A stretch of DNA of 64,000 nt from Polyodon spathula (lineage: Eukaryota; Chordata; Actinopteri; Acipenseriformes; Polyodontidae): assembly GCF_017654505.1 (NCBI RefSeq), contig NC_054558.1:13077278-13141277 (forward strand), read 5' to 3'. The position numbers were made by a program, and so were the translations under genes. Below are positions 55,045 through 64,000 of the stretch, one piece after another (position 1 is the stretch's first letter; each line of letters opens with the position of its first letter). Under the pieces are notes generated by a model that was not told where the DNA came from, did no database searches, and worked only from the letters and a program-made list of their open reading frames with translations.

Positions 55045-56382
55045 TTAACAATTATTTGGAGTTTTGAAAACCTTCTGTATTTCTTGTTAAGGACTCGATA
55101 ATGCAGTCAAAAAGGGAAAAGAAGGCTTTGATGTATCATAAACCTTCGGGGGAAATCTGTAAGGCCTCCTTAATAAGGGATGCTGGGAGTGACAGATTGA
55201 TGAATAGAGCTCACTGTGCTGACCTGTGTGAGAGGTGCGGAGAGCAGGGTCCTGCTCAATCAAGGTACCTGCTACATGCAATGCTTTTCCATTCAGCCAT
55301 TTGTTCCATGTAATCTCTACGATATGAATAATTAAAGGTTGGTGTTATCGATACTTGAATAAGTTCAATGCAGATAAAGTTGATGCTGTCTGCAGTTCTG
55401 AATGTGTCAGATACGAAACGCAAATAAAAAGTATCTCTGAGTTGAATGTATCCATTGCTTATTTGTTGTCATATATTGACTGAGTTTATCAACCAGTTTA
55501 CAGAACGATGTGTGCTGTTTAATGCGGGTAGTTTCTAAGCCCAATACACGACATTGTACAGGAATTAATTAAGCATATATTTTTCTTAAGACCGAGTTAT
55601 TATATCTGCTTGGAACACTTATAATGAAAAACAAGAAATAAACAGCAGATTCAGAGGAACACAATCTCCTGTCTGCTATAGGAGATCCTTCTAGTAATTA
55701 TACCCACAACACAATATTCACTCCGCTTTTCTTTATTGTGTTCGTTGATTTTAACCTCAAACCTCCCTCCACCCTTTGGTTACATTTGCATCTGAAAACA
55801 ATGTGAAGAATGCATCTGTAGAAGAGAAAGAGTCGACCCGTCCCTTACACAAACCTACACCTCGTACAGCATCCCAGTTTTCTATTACCTGTGATGGCTC
55901 TCGCAAGACCTGTATGTACCGGATTGTATTGTAAATTTACCAGTGTAGTTCAGCCCTTTGTCTCTTATCGAAGGCTGATGGTTAAGCATGACAGAGATAA
56001 TTTATTGATTTGTTCATTTATTTAAAAAAGAAAAGATCATAAAGAAAGACAATGTCAAACCAACTGAAAAATACAGAGGTATATAGTTTATGAAAATATC
56101 CTACACTTTAAGTAATCATCCTAAACAGATATTTTAAATATTTTAATGAGCCTAATATAAAACACATGCAAATGCACGCCAGCGCATATAAAAGCGCGAG
56201 GCAATGCACGCACAGGCGGAGGGCAGGGGCGAACCCGAGACCTCTCGCACTCCAGCATAGCGCCGATACCGCTGTACAAAAGAGCTGGCTCCTTTGCAAG
56301 GAAAGTTTATCAGGCTTATGTCTCTGTTTGTGATTACGTCACCTACCAGCCCTGCTGCTGTCTTCCCCCATGCACGCTACAC

Positions 56383-56385
<3 letters not shown>

Positions 56386-56473
<88 letters not shown>

Positions 56474-56490
56474 ATATATATATATTTTAA
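56386..56490. repeat. AT microsatellite
   Basis: About 100 bases of AT dinucleotides. The Tyr/Ile frame is an artefact. Confidence 0.95.
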
Positions 56491-56910
56491 AAAAAAAAAT
56501 GCCAAAACAAAGTATATTCAAGAAGATGTATTGGTTTATTTATGTATTGCTTATAACCGAGCAGTGCTGTTTGATATGACAGGACCAGCAGCACATTGTA
56601 ATTTTGATCAAAGCTCTCAATTCTGGAACAAGATTCCAAGCAGTGCAGTTTGACAAAACACACAGTGTGGTGGGATGTTTCTCTGATGTCCAATCAGAAC
56701 CCATGATCCCGCGCTGCCCTCTGTCAACGTTGTTACTGAAACGGAACAACACAATGTAACACCGCTTATCTGACATTGTTTCTTCATGCTGTGAGCGGGG
56801 GTGTCATTCTCATACTGTTTTCATACAGGTAGTGTTGGAAAGCAGCTCCATCGGGAGATATGGCGAGTGGGAGCTGACTGTGAATGAGCGTTTAACAAAT
56901 GATTGTCCTA

Positions 56911-56926
56911 CACCGCCCCCTGGTGG
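56911..56926 (-). promoter_or_regulatory. CTCF-like motif
   Basis: The minus strand reads CCACCAGGGGGCGGTG, the duplicate of 28083-28098, conserved in all 16 bases. Confidence 0.5.
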
Positions 56927-57589
56927 GATTCCCTTGAACTGTCGTTCAGACCTCTGGATTAAATCGATCATTTCTACTTCGTGTGTTGGAAATGGCAGGA
57001 GTGGGCGGGGTAGGAGAGTAAGATGAGCTCTGCATTCTGGTACTGTATAGTTCAACTAGAGTTATAAAGTTCTGCTGTTTTGTTGTTTTAAACGGGTCAA
57101 ACATGACATTTTTATAACTGTGTTTATTTTAGTACCAGCAATGATACCCGGTGTTATTGAAACCTTTTAATCATGTAACATGTGTTTTTCTTTTTTTCCG
57201 AGCAGTTATAACGGACGGAATGTAAATGAATGTCAGTGTATGTTGTTTGATTTTCATATTCAGAATGATGTTTAACTCAATGCTTTATTCATTTAACACA
57301 ATAACCGATTTGTTGTAAATCATTGTAAATAAATAAATGTTGTAAATACACACTAACGGTTCTGTTCGTATTGTCTAAAGCAGGGGCTTTCAACGTGGGG
57401 CACGTGCACCAGTACTGGCACGTGACAGGCTTGCAGCTGCTACACACCGACAGTTCTTTATGACGATGCGATTCCTCACCCACAACACTCCCTCAGTCTC
57501 GCTATGGTAATTTATCAATGTGTTTGTACCACCGAATCACAGATAAATGAGAGATGATCATGCCGGGCTCCAGACTCCACATGGTTGTG

Positions 57590-58090
57590 AGAAGAGCTGT
57601 AGTGAGAACACTGTGCTGCTGATTTCCTCACCCCATGCTAGGTGCCTGTGTGAGTGCAGAATGAGAAGAGCTCAAGAACTGCAGTGTTGGAAGATGAGAC
57701 AGAAGCTGCACACGTGACCAATGATGCAGATGAGAACTATTCCACACTGGAATGTTCACTGGAGTCATGATGATATAAAACGACACGAGTGATGTGCACT
57801 TGAGGCAGCTGCGGTAGAAGCAGGAATACTTTACCAAATAATACCACTATTTGAAATTAGTAGAATGATAATAGAATGCCATTGTGTTGATTGTGAGTCC
57901 AGCTCCATGAGGTAGTTATTTTCATAGCAATCTGATCCACTCTGAGTGACGTGCTTCACGCTTTATTTATATTTGGCATCCCAACCTTGAGAATATGTTT
58001 GTGTGTGTGTGATAGCCATATTTACTAACAATTGTCAATTTAACGTACTGAACAAAACACAAATTATCAGAATTGAAAAGTTAACAATAA
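57590..58090 (-). pseudogene. leader-region relic of the 2.6 kb V family
   Basis: GAGGAAATCAGCAGC and the upstream flank match the leader and promoter region of the pseudogene at 2951-3360. The donor and the V exon are absent. Only a trace of the gene remains. Confidence 0.6.
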
Positions 58091-59106
58091 TTATCTTGTT
58101 TTCTTTTCTCGCATCACCTGATTAATTAACAGCAATTCCTGGCTGTGGAACATTGAAATACAATGAAGTACAATTTCTTTTTAGTTCTTTACATCTTTGT
58201 TTTCAGGGACAGGTGAGTATTCAAGTGACCGGACGACAGCTCATCACACAGACAAGTCAGCGGGCTGCAGTCCGAGTGAGGGTCCAGCCTCACAACATTG
58301 AATGAAAGGATCAATGCATTATTGTTGTATTGATACAGCTTGACTGCTCTTCTGTGAATGTTTTCAACACTGTATTGCAAAGGGCAATGTCTCCCTGTAT
58401 ATATTATTTCAAATGAAGGCTCACAATGAAACAATAGCAGTAGTTTCACTGTCGTGCCTGTAGGGGTCAGGATTGTCTTCAAAGTGGATTGTCAGAGATG
58501 CTGATTGGTTGAATGAAGAGTGAAGAAAAAATAACTTGACAAAATAACTTCCACAAAAACAACCCCTCCATTACAACAGAAAAATAACTGAAGAAATAAT
58601 CATCAGTGTTGCAATAAGATTGCAGTGTTTGTTCTCTTTATTTACTGGTATAGCACATTCTATTGATGTGGATCCATGTGATGTGGTAAGCTATAATATA
58701 TGGTTTCTTGCTCTTGTTATTCTCAGAACTAAGATCACAAGTCAGGGAATGATTGAGGTGGAGCATTTGCAGAGTGTTCAGCTCAGAGTTGTGTTCAGTG
58801 GAGTCTTCGCATCCGGTGCCTTCACAGCACTTTTATACGTTAATGAAGTCCTGTATCAAACACTTATTTATTATATTATATTGTTCATTGTGGTTAACCA
58901 TAACCTGCTCTCTTATTCCAATTCTGTGAACAGGGAACACATTTCCAAAGAGTGCAGAGAAGAAAGTGAATCAGAATGCAAACAGTTTGCCAGCACTGAA
59001 ACCACTTCCTTTATAATGGACTCATGCCAATGATAGTGTGTGGAAGCAGTTCAGCATGACTTTCTTTCATCTTTTACCAGGTCATGGTTACAGTTAGTGA
59101 TGAGAG

Positions 59107-59144
59107 AGTTTTTGTACAACACCCCAATGAGTTTTCACACTGTG
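59107..59144 (-). promoter_or_regulatory. 22-spacer RSS, family A
   Basis: Minus strand: heptamer CACAGTG, 22-base spacer, nonamer ACAAAAACT. Confidence 0.82.
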
Positions 59145-59494
59145 CTACCAACAGAGCACAGTGATAGATTGCTGTGTCGCTCAGAGCAAGTTTGGAAATG
59201 GTGATTGTAGTGGAAGAGCTGTCTGCTGTAGAAGTGAACCGGCTTTTGGCAAAGTCTGCAGTGTGGGAATAGCTACTCCATGAGCGGGCTCCTTTAAACA
59301 GTATGTATTCCGGGGCTCGGTTTGAGTTCTGTCGATACCAGAAGAGGTAAATGTATTGGCTATCTGCAGTATAAGAGCAGCTGAGCGTTACTGACTCTCC
59401 TTCTGTACGTGACTCTGCTGTCTGCCGAGGACTGATGGAATCCCCGCTTGTCATGACTGAACATTGAGGAAGAAAAAGAACATTTAATAGAAAG

Positions 59495-59565
<71 letters not shown>

Positions 59566-59622
59566 TGTTGTGTTGAAATTACCTGGCAGGATAATAAACA
59601 TACACATGATTAATGTATCCAT
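59145..59622 (-). CDS. TRA/TRD V gene, family A, apparently functional
   Basis: A T-cell receptor alpha/delta variable segment. Leader exon 59583-59622 encodes MDTLIMCMFIILP and ends CCAG/GTAATT, an intact donor. V exon 59145-59456 follows TGTTCAG and reads VMTSGDSISPRQTAESRTEG. First Cys (LSCSYT), Trp (LFWYRQN) and second Cys (AIYHCAL) are intact, and the RSS is good. The short intron contains an AAT repeat (59499-59564), and the whole leader-intron-exon stretch is one open frame. A tandem CRE-like motif and CCAAT box lie about 160-180 bases upstream. Confidence 0.88.
59499..59564. repeat. AAT microsatellite in V intron
   Basis: About 22 AAT units. It is not present at this length in the introns of the 6.2 and 18.3 kb copies. 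Confidence 0.95.
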
Positions 59623-59781
59623 TTTAGCTCAGTGCTGATTTCTTTAAGAATAGAATAGAATGGTTCTGTCTCTGTGTTGATTCTGGTGCTTTTCTCTTCA
59701 CAATGCTGCTCTGAAATATTCTGCTTAGAAGTTTTGAACGTCAAGTGTCTGTAACCAATCAGCAAAGAGAAACAGAAACAT

Positions 59782-59802
59782 GTGATGTAAATGTGATGTA
59801 AT
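59782..59802 (-). promoter_or_regulatory. tandem CRE-like promoter motif, family A
   Basis: Two TTACATCA-type half-sites upstream of the functional family A gene, as at 6729 and 19119. Confidence 0.42.
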
Positions 59803-60066
59803 CATGTAACTCTGCGGTTCATAGTTGTGGTTACCATCTTGTTTTATCAGAACCTTCATTAGCAGTTAACTGGATGCAAGTCAAAGAGGTTTCAACTCTT
59901 CATTGACTAACTGCAGTCGCCCTACTCACTTTCCAATTAACCTTCCAAGAACTCAGGAAATCCAGCACTCACCACATTATAATGTGAACCGCGGTTACCC
60001 TTCTACACAGAAGAGCTCACTGGAAATGCCATCAGCATTGTAATCACCAGCCTCTCAACACTCCAG

Positions 60067-60105
60067 GGTTTTTGTATGGGTCGGGTGCTGCTTGGTATCA
60101 CTCTG
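60067..60105 (-). promoter_or_regulatory. RSS with mutated heptamer, family B
   Basis: Minus strand: heptamer CAGAGTG (third base changed from C), 23-base spacer, consensus nonamer ACAAAAACC. Confidence 0.78.
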
Positions 60106-60574
60106 CTGGTTCTATTGCACAGTAGTAGATGGCAGAATCAGACACTGTAGGCTGTATTGTCAGGGAGCCAGTTTTAGATGAGGTATCTACTGCTGGTTTA
60201 TATTCCCCAGAATCATCTCCATGTGTTCCTGAGCCCCAGGCTTGGTTGATGCATTTTAAACTCTTGTTGAGATTTTGTTTATAGGAGTGCATTGCATCAA
60301 AGCTGCTTGTTTGATAGTGACAGTTTAACTGAACTGATTCTCCTTCTGAAACTCTCTGTGAATCAGGGCTTTGAGTCACCTGGTCTTCACTGTGCACACC
60401 TGAATCAAAATAACACAAAATAAAGAACACAGAGAAACACATTATAAAAACACATACCCCACCCCCACACACACACACACACACACACATACACAAGCAA
60501 AGCGATGATCATGGCTTCTTGGAGTTCACACCTGATAAAATCAAGCACAGAATGACACATTTCAATCTTGTCAT
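60106..60574 (-). pseudogene. TRA/TRD V segment, family B, open frame but missing Trp
   Basis: Leader exon 60532-60574 (MTRLKCVILCLILSG) and V exon 60106-60399 (GVHSEDQVTQSP start) form an uninterrupted frame with both Cys residues (LNCHYQ, IYYCAI). The conserved Trp is Ser (MHSYKQ; TGG to TCC, two changes). The heptamer is CAGAGTG, with the critical third base altered. Both faults argue for a non-functional segment, though it is the best-preserved family B copy. Confidence 0.75.
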
Positions 60575-61493
60575 TGTAGTAACCAGCATTTTAATTTGAA
60601 TAGAGAAACACAAGTGGATGAATATGCACCTTTCTCTTCATACCAATCCCCCCGTGAGATCACGTGCATTCATTCACAGTGGTGTTTGTCACGGCTGTTT
60701 CCTGTTATTTAAAATAGATGTGCTGTGGCATGTTCTGGTAACAAAGTAACCACCTTGCTTGTTATAGCTTAAGCTGTACCTTGTAGTGATCGTGAATCTG
60801 TAAAGCTTTCAGCATGGAATGATTGATATCAAAATAATTTGTTTCATTGTCCTCACTTTGTTTCCTGATAATACCCTGATAATACATCATTAAAACAAGG
60901 TCTTTCCTGCTGTCTATACAACTATTCTATTATTCTTTTTTAAACCATAGATATTCATTTGTGTAATAAAAGTTGTAGCGTGTTTACTGTTGGTTGAGAT
61001 ATTTTTTATGTTATTCAGATGTGATGCAAGCATGGCACAGATGTCACTACATTGGTATATATCATGTATGGTACAGTGTATTCTAGATGGGAACTGGGTT
61101 TCAAAGTTCTGCGTGATGTTTACAATAGAAATACAAAAGAACAAAATGTTAGGAGTGTGTATACTGTGGATGAATCCTCTCACAAGCCAATGCCCTTAGG
61201 CGAGGTGCAGTTCCAACGCTAGGGTTTGTGAGTTTAGTCAAAAGCCAGTTAGTGTGATGCAGGTGTTGTGCAGCATTTACAACATAGTTGAAAGATGAGT
61301 GTAATCGTGCCTCCTATAGTATCTTCTGGGTAATGGTGTTTGATCTTAATCACACTACACCAACTGCTGGTAAAACATCATTTTCAATGAAAAGATCCTG
61401 CCCCAAAGTTACAATATAAAACACAAAGCACATGTGCAACTGAGTGGAGCTGCCCCTGATAGCAGGATATTGTGCAGGTGTCCCCACTCACTC

Positions 61494-61920
61494 TCTCACT
61501 GCACAATAATACACAGCTTCACAATCCAGCACCTCAACAGCACTGATGGTTAGAGTTGTGGAGAGCTTCTCTTTGTTCAGTCATGGTGAATCGTCCCGAG
61601 GGTTCATTTGTATTGTAAGCAGACAGAATTATGCCTGGGATTTGACCAGGTTGCTGTTTATACCACTGCATGCTGTCGTAGTTAGAAACACTGTGATTGC
61701 AATTCATTTCAGTGCTCCCTCCTTCAGTTGAATAAACATGTGGAGTCTGATGAATCTCTGTACTTCCATAGACAACTGTAAGAAAACAAGATGATATAAT
61801 GATTATTTTGTTAATGAATGATAATAAAATTGAAAACCTGTTTGTTCTCAAGTGTGTTTGTGAATATCACTCACCAAGACAAAAGCAAAGCAGAAGAAAA
61901 GTTCCACATGTGTTCTTCAT
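61494..61920 (-). pseudogene. TRA/TRD V pseudogene, family C (cassette 4)
   Basis: Leader exon 61875-61920 (MKNTCGTFLLLCFCLG) and V exon 61494-61775 (VYGSTEIHQTPHVYS) have good splice sites, first Cys (MNCNHS) and Trp (MQWYKQQ). Two bases are missing in FR3 (TMT/EQRE where relatives have TMTVN), which shifts the frame. Ten bases at the exon end, including the heptamer, are deleted between short direct repeats of CTCTCACTG. Confidence 0.9.
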
Positions 61921-62949
61921 TCTTGAATTGTTCCATCCACAAGTCGAAATGCTCCTGACAGAAAGAGAGCCTGAGCAGTGGGTGGAGCCCTGCACAATGT
62001 CACATCAGAATAAGGCACTGATTGGTTGGTCTGTCTGGAGGCCAGGCAACCATTGGTTTAAGGCTACAGAATATCAATAGTTAGGACATACCTGTAGTGT
62101 AATAGTGGCGAACATCCTTCTAATCTTGAAGGGCTTCCTCACTTCATCAATGACAGTGGACTCACTGGTTTATGGACTCCTGCTGGGCTGGTCTTTGTAC
62201 TGTAGGGTCCGGTATCTCACCAACATAGAGCTTCTGGGTCTACATAGGGGAATGGCTTGAAAGGGGGGTGGTCAAAAGAGACACTGTATATTTATAGAAA
62301 GCTACTGAAAGTCAGCAACAGAAAGAAAGACATTTTAATTAGAACATACCTGTTCATTACAAATGTCTTTTTACTTTATATAAAATAAGACATTTATAAA
62401 GAAATGGTATTGACAATTAATGTATCACAATTACATTATATTATGCTCAAGCTTCATTCCCTTCTCCAGATATTAAGCTTCAATACAATTTTGATTTTTG
62501 TGCAATAAACATGGTTATATAATGTTATGCTGCAATGTATATTTATTTTACTTTATTATAAGAGTTTACATTCATTTAAAATATTTTATATTAAAGAGTA
62601 AAAGCTATCTAATGTACACATGTTGATTTGAAATTGCAATGGGTCAATATGACCTGAAACATACCAGCTGTACCTACATTCTGAACATACTAGGAGAGTT
62701 CAATAGATTCACATAGAGTGCTTTCAGCAGGGAGCTGCGCTGGTCGCTGTTTATGGGACTCAACTGGTCTGACGTAGAACTGCAATGGGCTAAAGGGCTT
62801 GAGGGATGTATCTCTGAATGTATTTCACACTCTGTGCTATTAATGTATTGTCTTCTCCTTATTGCCTGGTATGTGCTTTGTTGCTTAATGAGGGAAGAAT
62901 TGTCTGATGGTGCATATTGAGAGTCAAACACTGATGATTCATTGTCTTG

Positions 62950-62965
62950 CACTGCCCCCTAGTGG
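62950..62965 (-). promoter_or_regulatory. CTCF-like motif
   Basis: The minus strand reads CCACTAGGGGGCAGTG, same 16 bases as the cassette 1 site at 10439-10454. Confidence 0.5.
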
Positions 62966-63502
62966 TGGTATCGTTTGAAATGCAAGGTAAGAAGAGATTA
63001 TATAATAGTTAAGAAAGCCTAGAAAATAGCAGTCGTGTGAAATAAGATACAAAAAACAATCCATCAATGTTGATGCAGTATCTGAGAACACTGAGGTAGC
63101 AAGGCAGGTATTTCCAAAAAATAATATGAAGGTTGTTAATGGTGAGCTGCATGTGGTGTTTGCACGGGGATACGCGGGGTAGATAGTTTGTTTAAAAATG
63201 TATTTATATAACGCTTTATATACATGTTTATTAAAAGTTGTTTGTCTTTTTGACGCATTAAATACATGTAAACATCTAGCACATAGTTGCTGCTTTGTAA
63301 ATAAATTCTATGAATGTTCATGTTTTTATTAATAGCAAACATCATACAACTGACATGTTGTAATATGTATCAATATTACACTATCAGATCGTAAGAGGGT
63401 GCAGGGGTGTCATTAAGAAGAATATCTCTGAGTAGCTTCTACACAGAACATGGGCTGCTCTGCCATCTTCACCAGCGAGACCCACTCAGCAGGCAGCAGA
63501 AG

Positions 63503-63541
63503 GTTTTTTGTATGAAGTGATATAGAGACTCTCACAGTGTG
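63503..63541 (-). promoter_or_regulatory. 23-RSS, family D
   Basis: Minus strand: heptamer CACACTG, 23-base spacer, nonamer ACAAAAAAC (one extra A compared with the other family D copies). Confidence 0.75.
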
Positions 63542-63839
63542 GGTCTCAGAGCACAGAAGTACGTGGCAGAGTCAGACAGCACAGCTGCAGTGATATTCAG
63601 ATGAAAGATCTTCTCTGTCTTGTCCGGAGATGCAGAGAAACGATTCTGAAACCTTGGTGGAAGGTCCTCTGCCTGAGAATAGTCACTGAGTATGAGCTGT
63701 GGGGCTTGATTGGGATCCTGAATGTACCAGAAGAGATATGCAGCAGTGCCGTCATATTTATAGTGTATAGTGGTGTCCTCTGTTTCTTTAACGAGAGTTG
63801 AATTTGAAGATTGAGTCACTGTATCTCCCTGGATCATTT
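63542..63839 (-). pseudogene. TRA/TRD V segment, family D, first Cys lost (cassette 4)
   Basis: The V exon follows TTTAG and is open throughout, from MIQGDTVTQSSNSTL to ATYFCALRP. Trp (LFWYIQD) and second Cys are intact. The first Cys is Tyr (IHYKYDG), so the intradomain disulphide cannot form. The leader exon should lie just beyond the window end. It shares the Cys-to-Tyr change with the LTR-split copy at 12.4 kb. Confidence 0.75.
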
Positions 63840-64000
63840 CTAAATGAGGAGACAGAAAGATAATCACTGTGAAATTAGAATGAAATAGACTCCGGATACA
63901 AGCTGCCTTACAGTAAATAGACAGATAAATGATCACTACAACCACAAAGGAAATACATAGTTATGCTGCCTATATGTTAAAAAAACTGTAAAATGCCAGA

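Larger units (their letters stand above)
54690..57590. repeat. 3-kb duplicon (copy 3), no gene recognised
   Basis: Aligns with 25.79-28.75 kb. It lacks the family D V gene that precedes the first copy. It contains a run of about 21 G bases (55024-55044) and a long AT run (56386-56490). No V exon is seen. Confidence 0.65.
58090..64000 (-). repeat. V cassette 4 (duplicated block, cut by window end)
   Basis: Families D, C, B and A in transcription order at 63.5, 61.5, 60.1 and 59.1 kb. It lacks the LTRs and transposons of cassette 1 and so supplies their empty sites. An 80-97 codon minus-strand frame at 58189-58482 and its counterpart at 4349-4594 is shared by duplication, and I cannot assign it to any family. 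Confidence 0.75.

Overview
This window is vertebrate genomic DNA, most likely from a bony (ray-finned) fish. It carries part of a T-cell receptor alpha/delta (TRA/TRD) variable-gene array. Evidence: at least twenty V-type immunoglobulin-domain exons with Cys, Trp and Tyr-x-Cys hallmarks. Almost all have a short separate leader exon, phase-1 GT/AG splicing, and a recombination signal sequence (RSS) with a 22-23 bp spacer right after the Tyr-x-Cys codons. The framework sequences resemble fish TRAV/TRDV genes. Repeats (CR1 and L2 LINEs, Tc1, hAT, Harbinger relics, solo LTRs, long microsatellites) fit a fish genome. I cannot name the species. No D, J or C segments were found, so the recombination centre lies outside the window.

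Every V segment is on the minus strand, so transcription runs from high to low coordinates. Four families recur in one order and form a cassette. In transcription order these are family D (starts QGDTVTQ or ADSVTQPSH), family C (HQTPHVYS, EMNCNHSVS), family B (SEDQVTQSP) and family A (TRGDSxSP). Cassette 1 lies at about 4.2-13.4 kb, cassette 2 at 16.8-23.8 kb, cassette 3 (lacking D) at 45.7-49.2 kb and cassette 4 at 58.1-64.0 kb (its D leader exon is beyond the window). Extra D genes lie at 24.9 and 31.7 kb and an extra C gene at 29.0 kb. Single V genes outside the cassettes lie at 2.6, 34.5, 40.4, 42.8, 52.2 and 53.8 kb.

V genes that look usable by sequence are at 9.0, 24.9, 29.0, 31.7, 34.5, 40.4, 46.1, 52.2 and 59.1 kb. 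The gene at 53.8 kb has an intact domain but an unclear leader. The one at 23.1 kb has an intact reading frame but a damaged heptamer. The rest are pseudogenes broken by stops, frameshifts, lost splice sites, lost conserved Cys/Trp residues, lost RSSs, truncation or, at 12.4 kb, a solo LTR inside the V exon.

Between the V genes are mobile elements: solo LTRs at 3.4, 5.3, 7.8, 12.5, 17.4 and 51.4 kb; a DNA transposon with CACTA-type ends and a 243-residue ORF at 10.5 kb; an L2 relic at 15.3 kb; PIF/Harbinger-like relics at 21 and 30 kb; a nearly intact CR1-type LINE at 36.5-38.8 kb; a hAT-type MITE at 41.5 kb; and a Tc1 element with intact ends at 50.0 kb. Recurrent CTCF-like motifs, nearly all in the V-gene orientation, and CRE-like motifs upstream of leaders suggest shared architectural and promoter elements.
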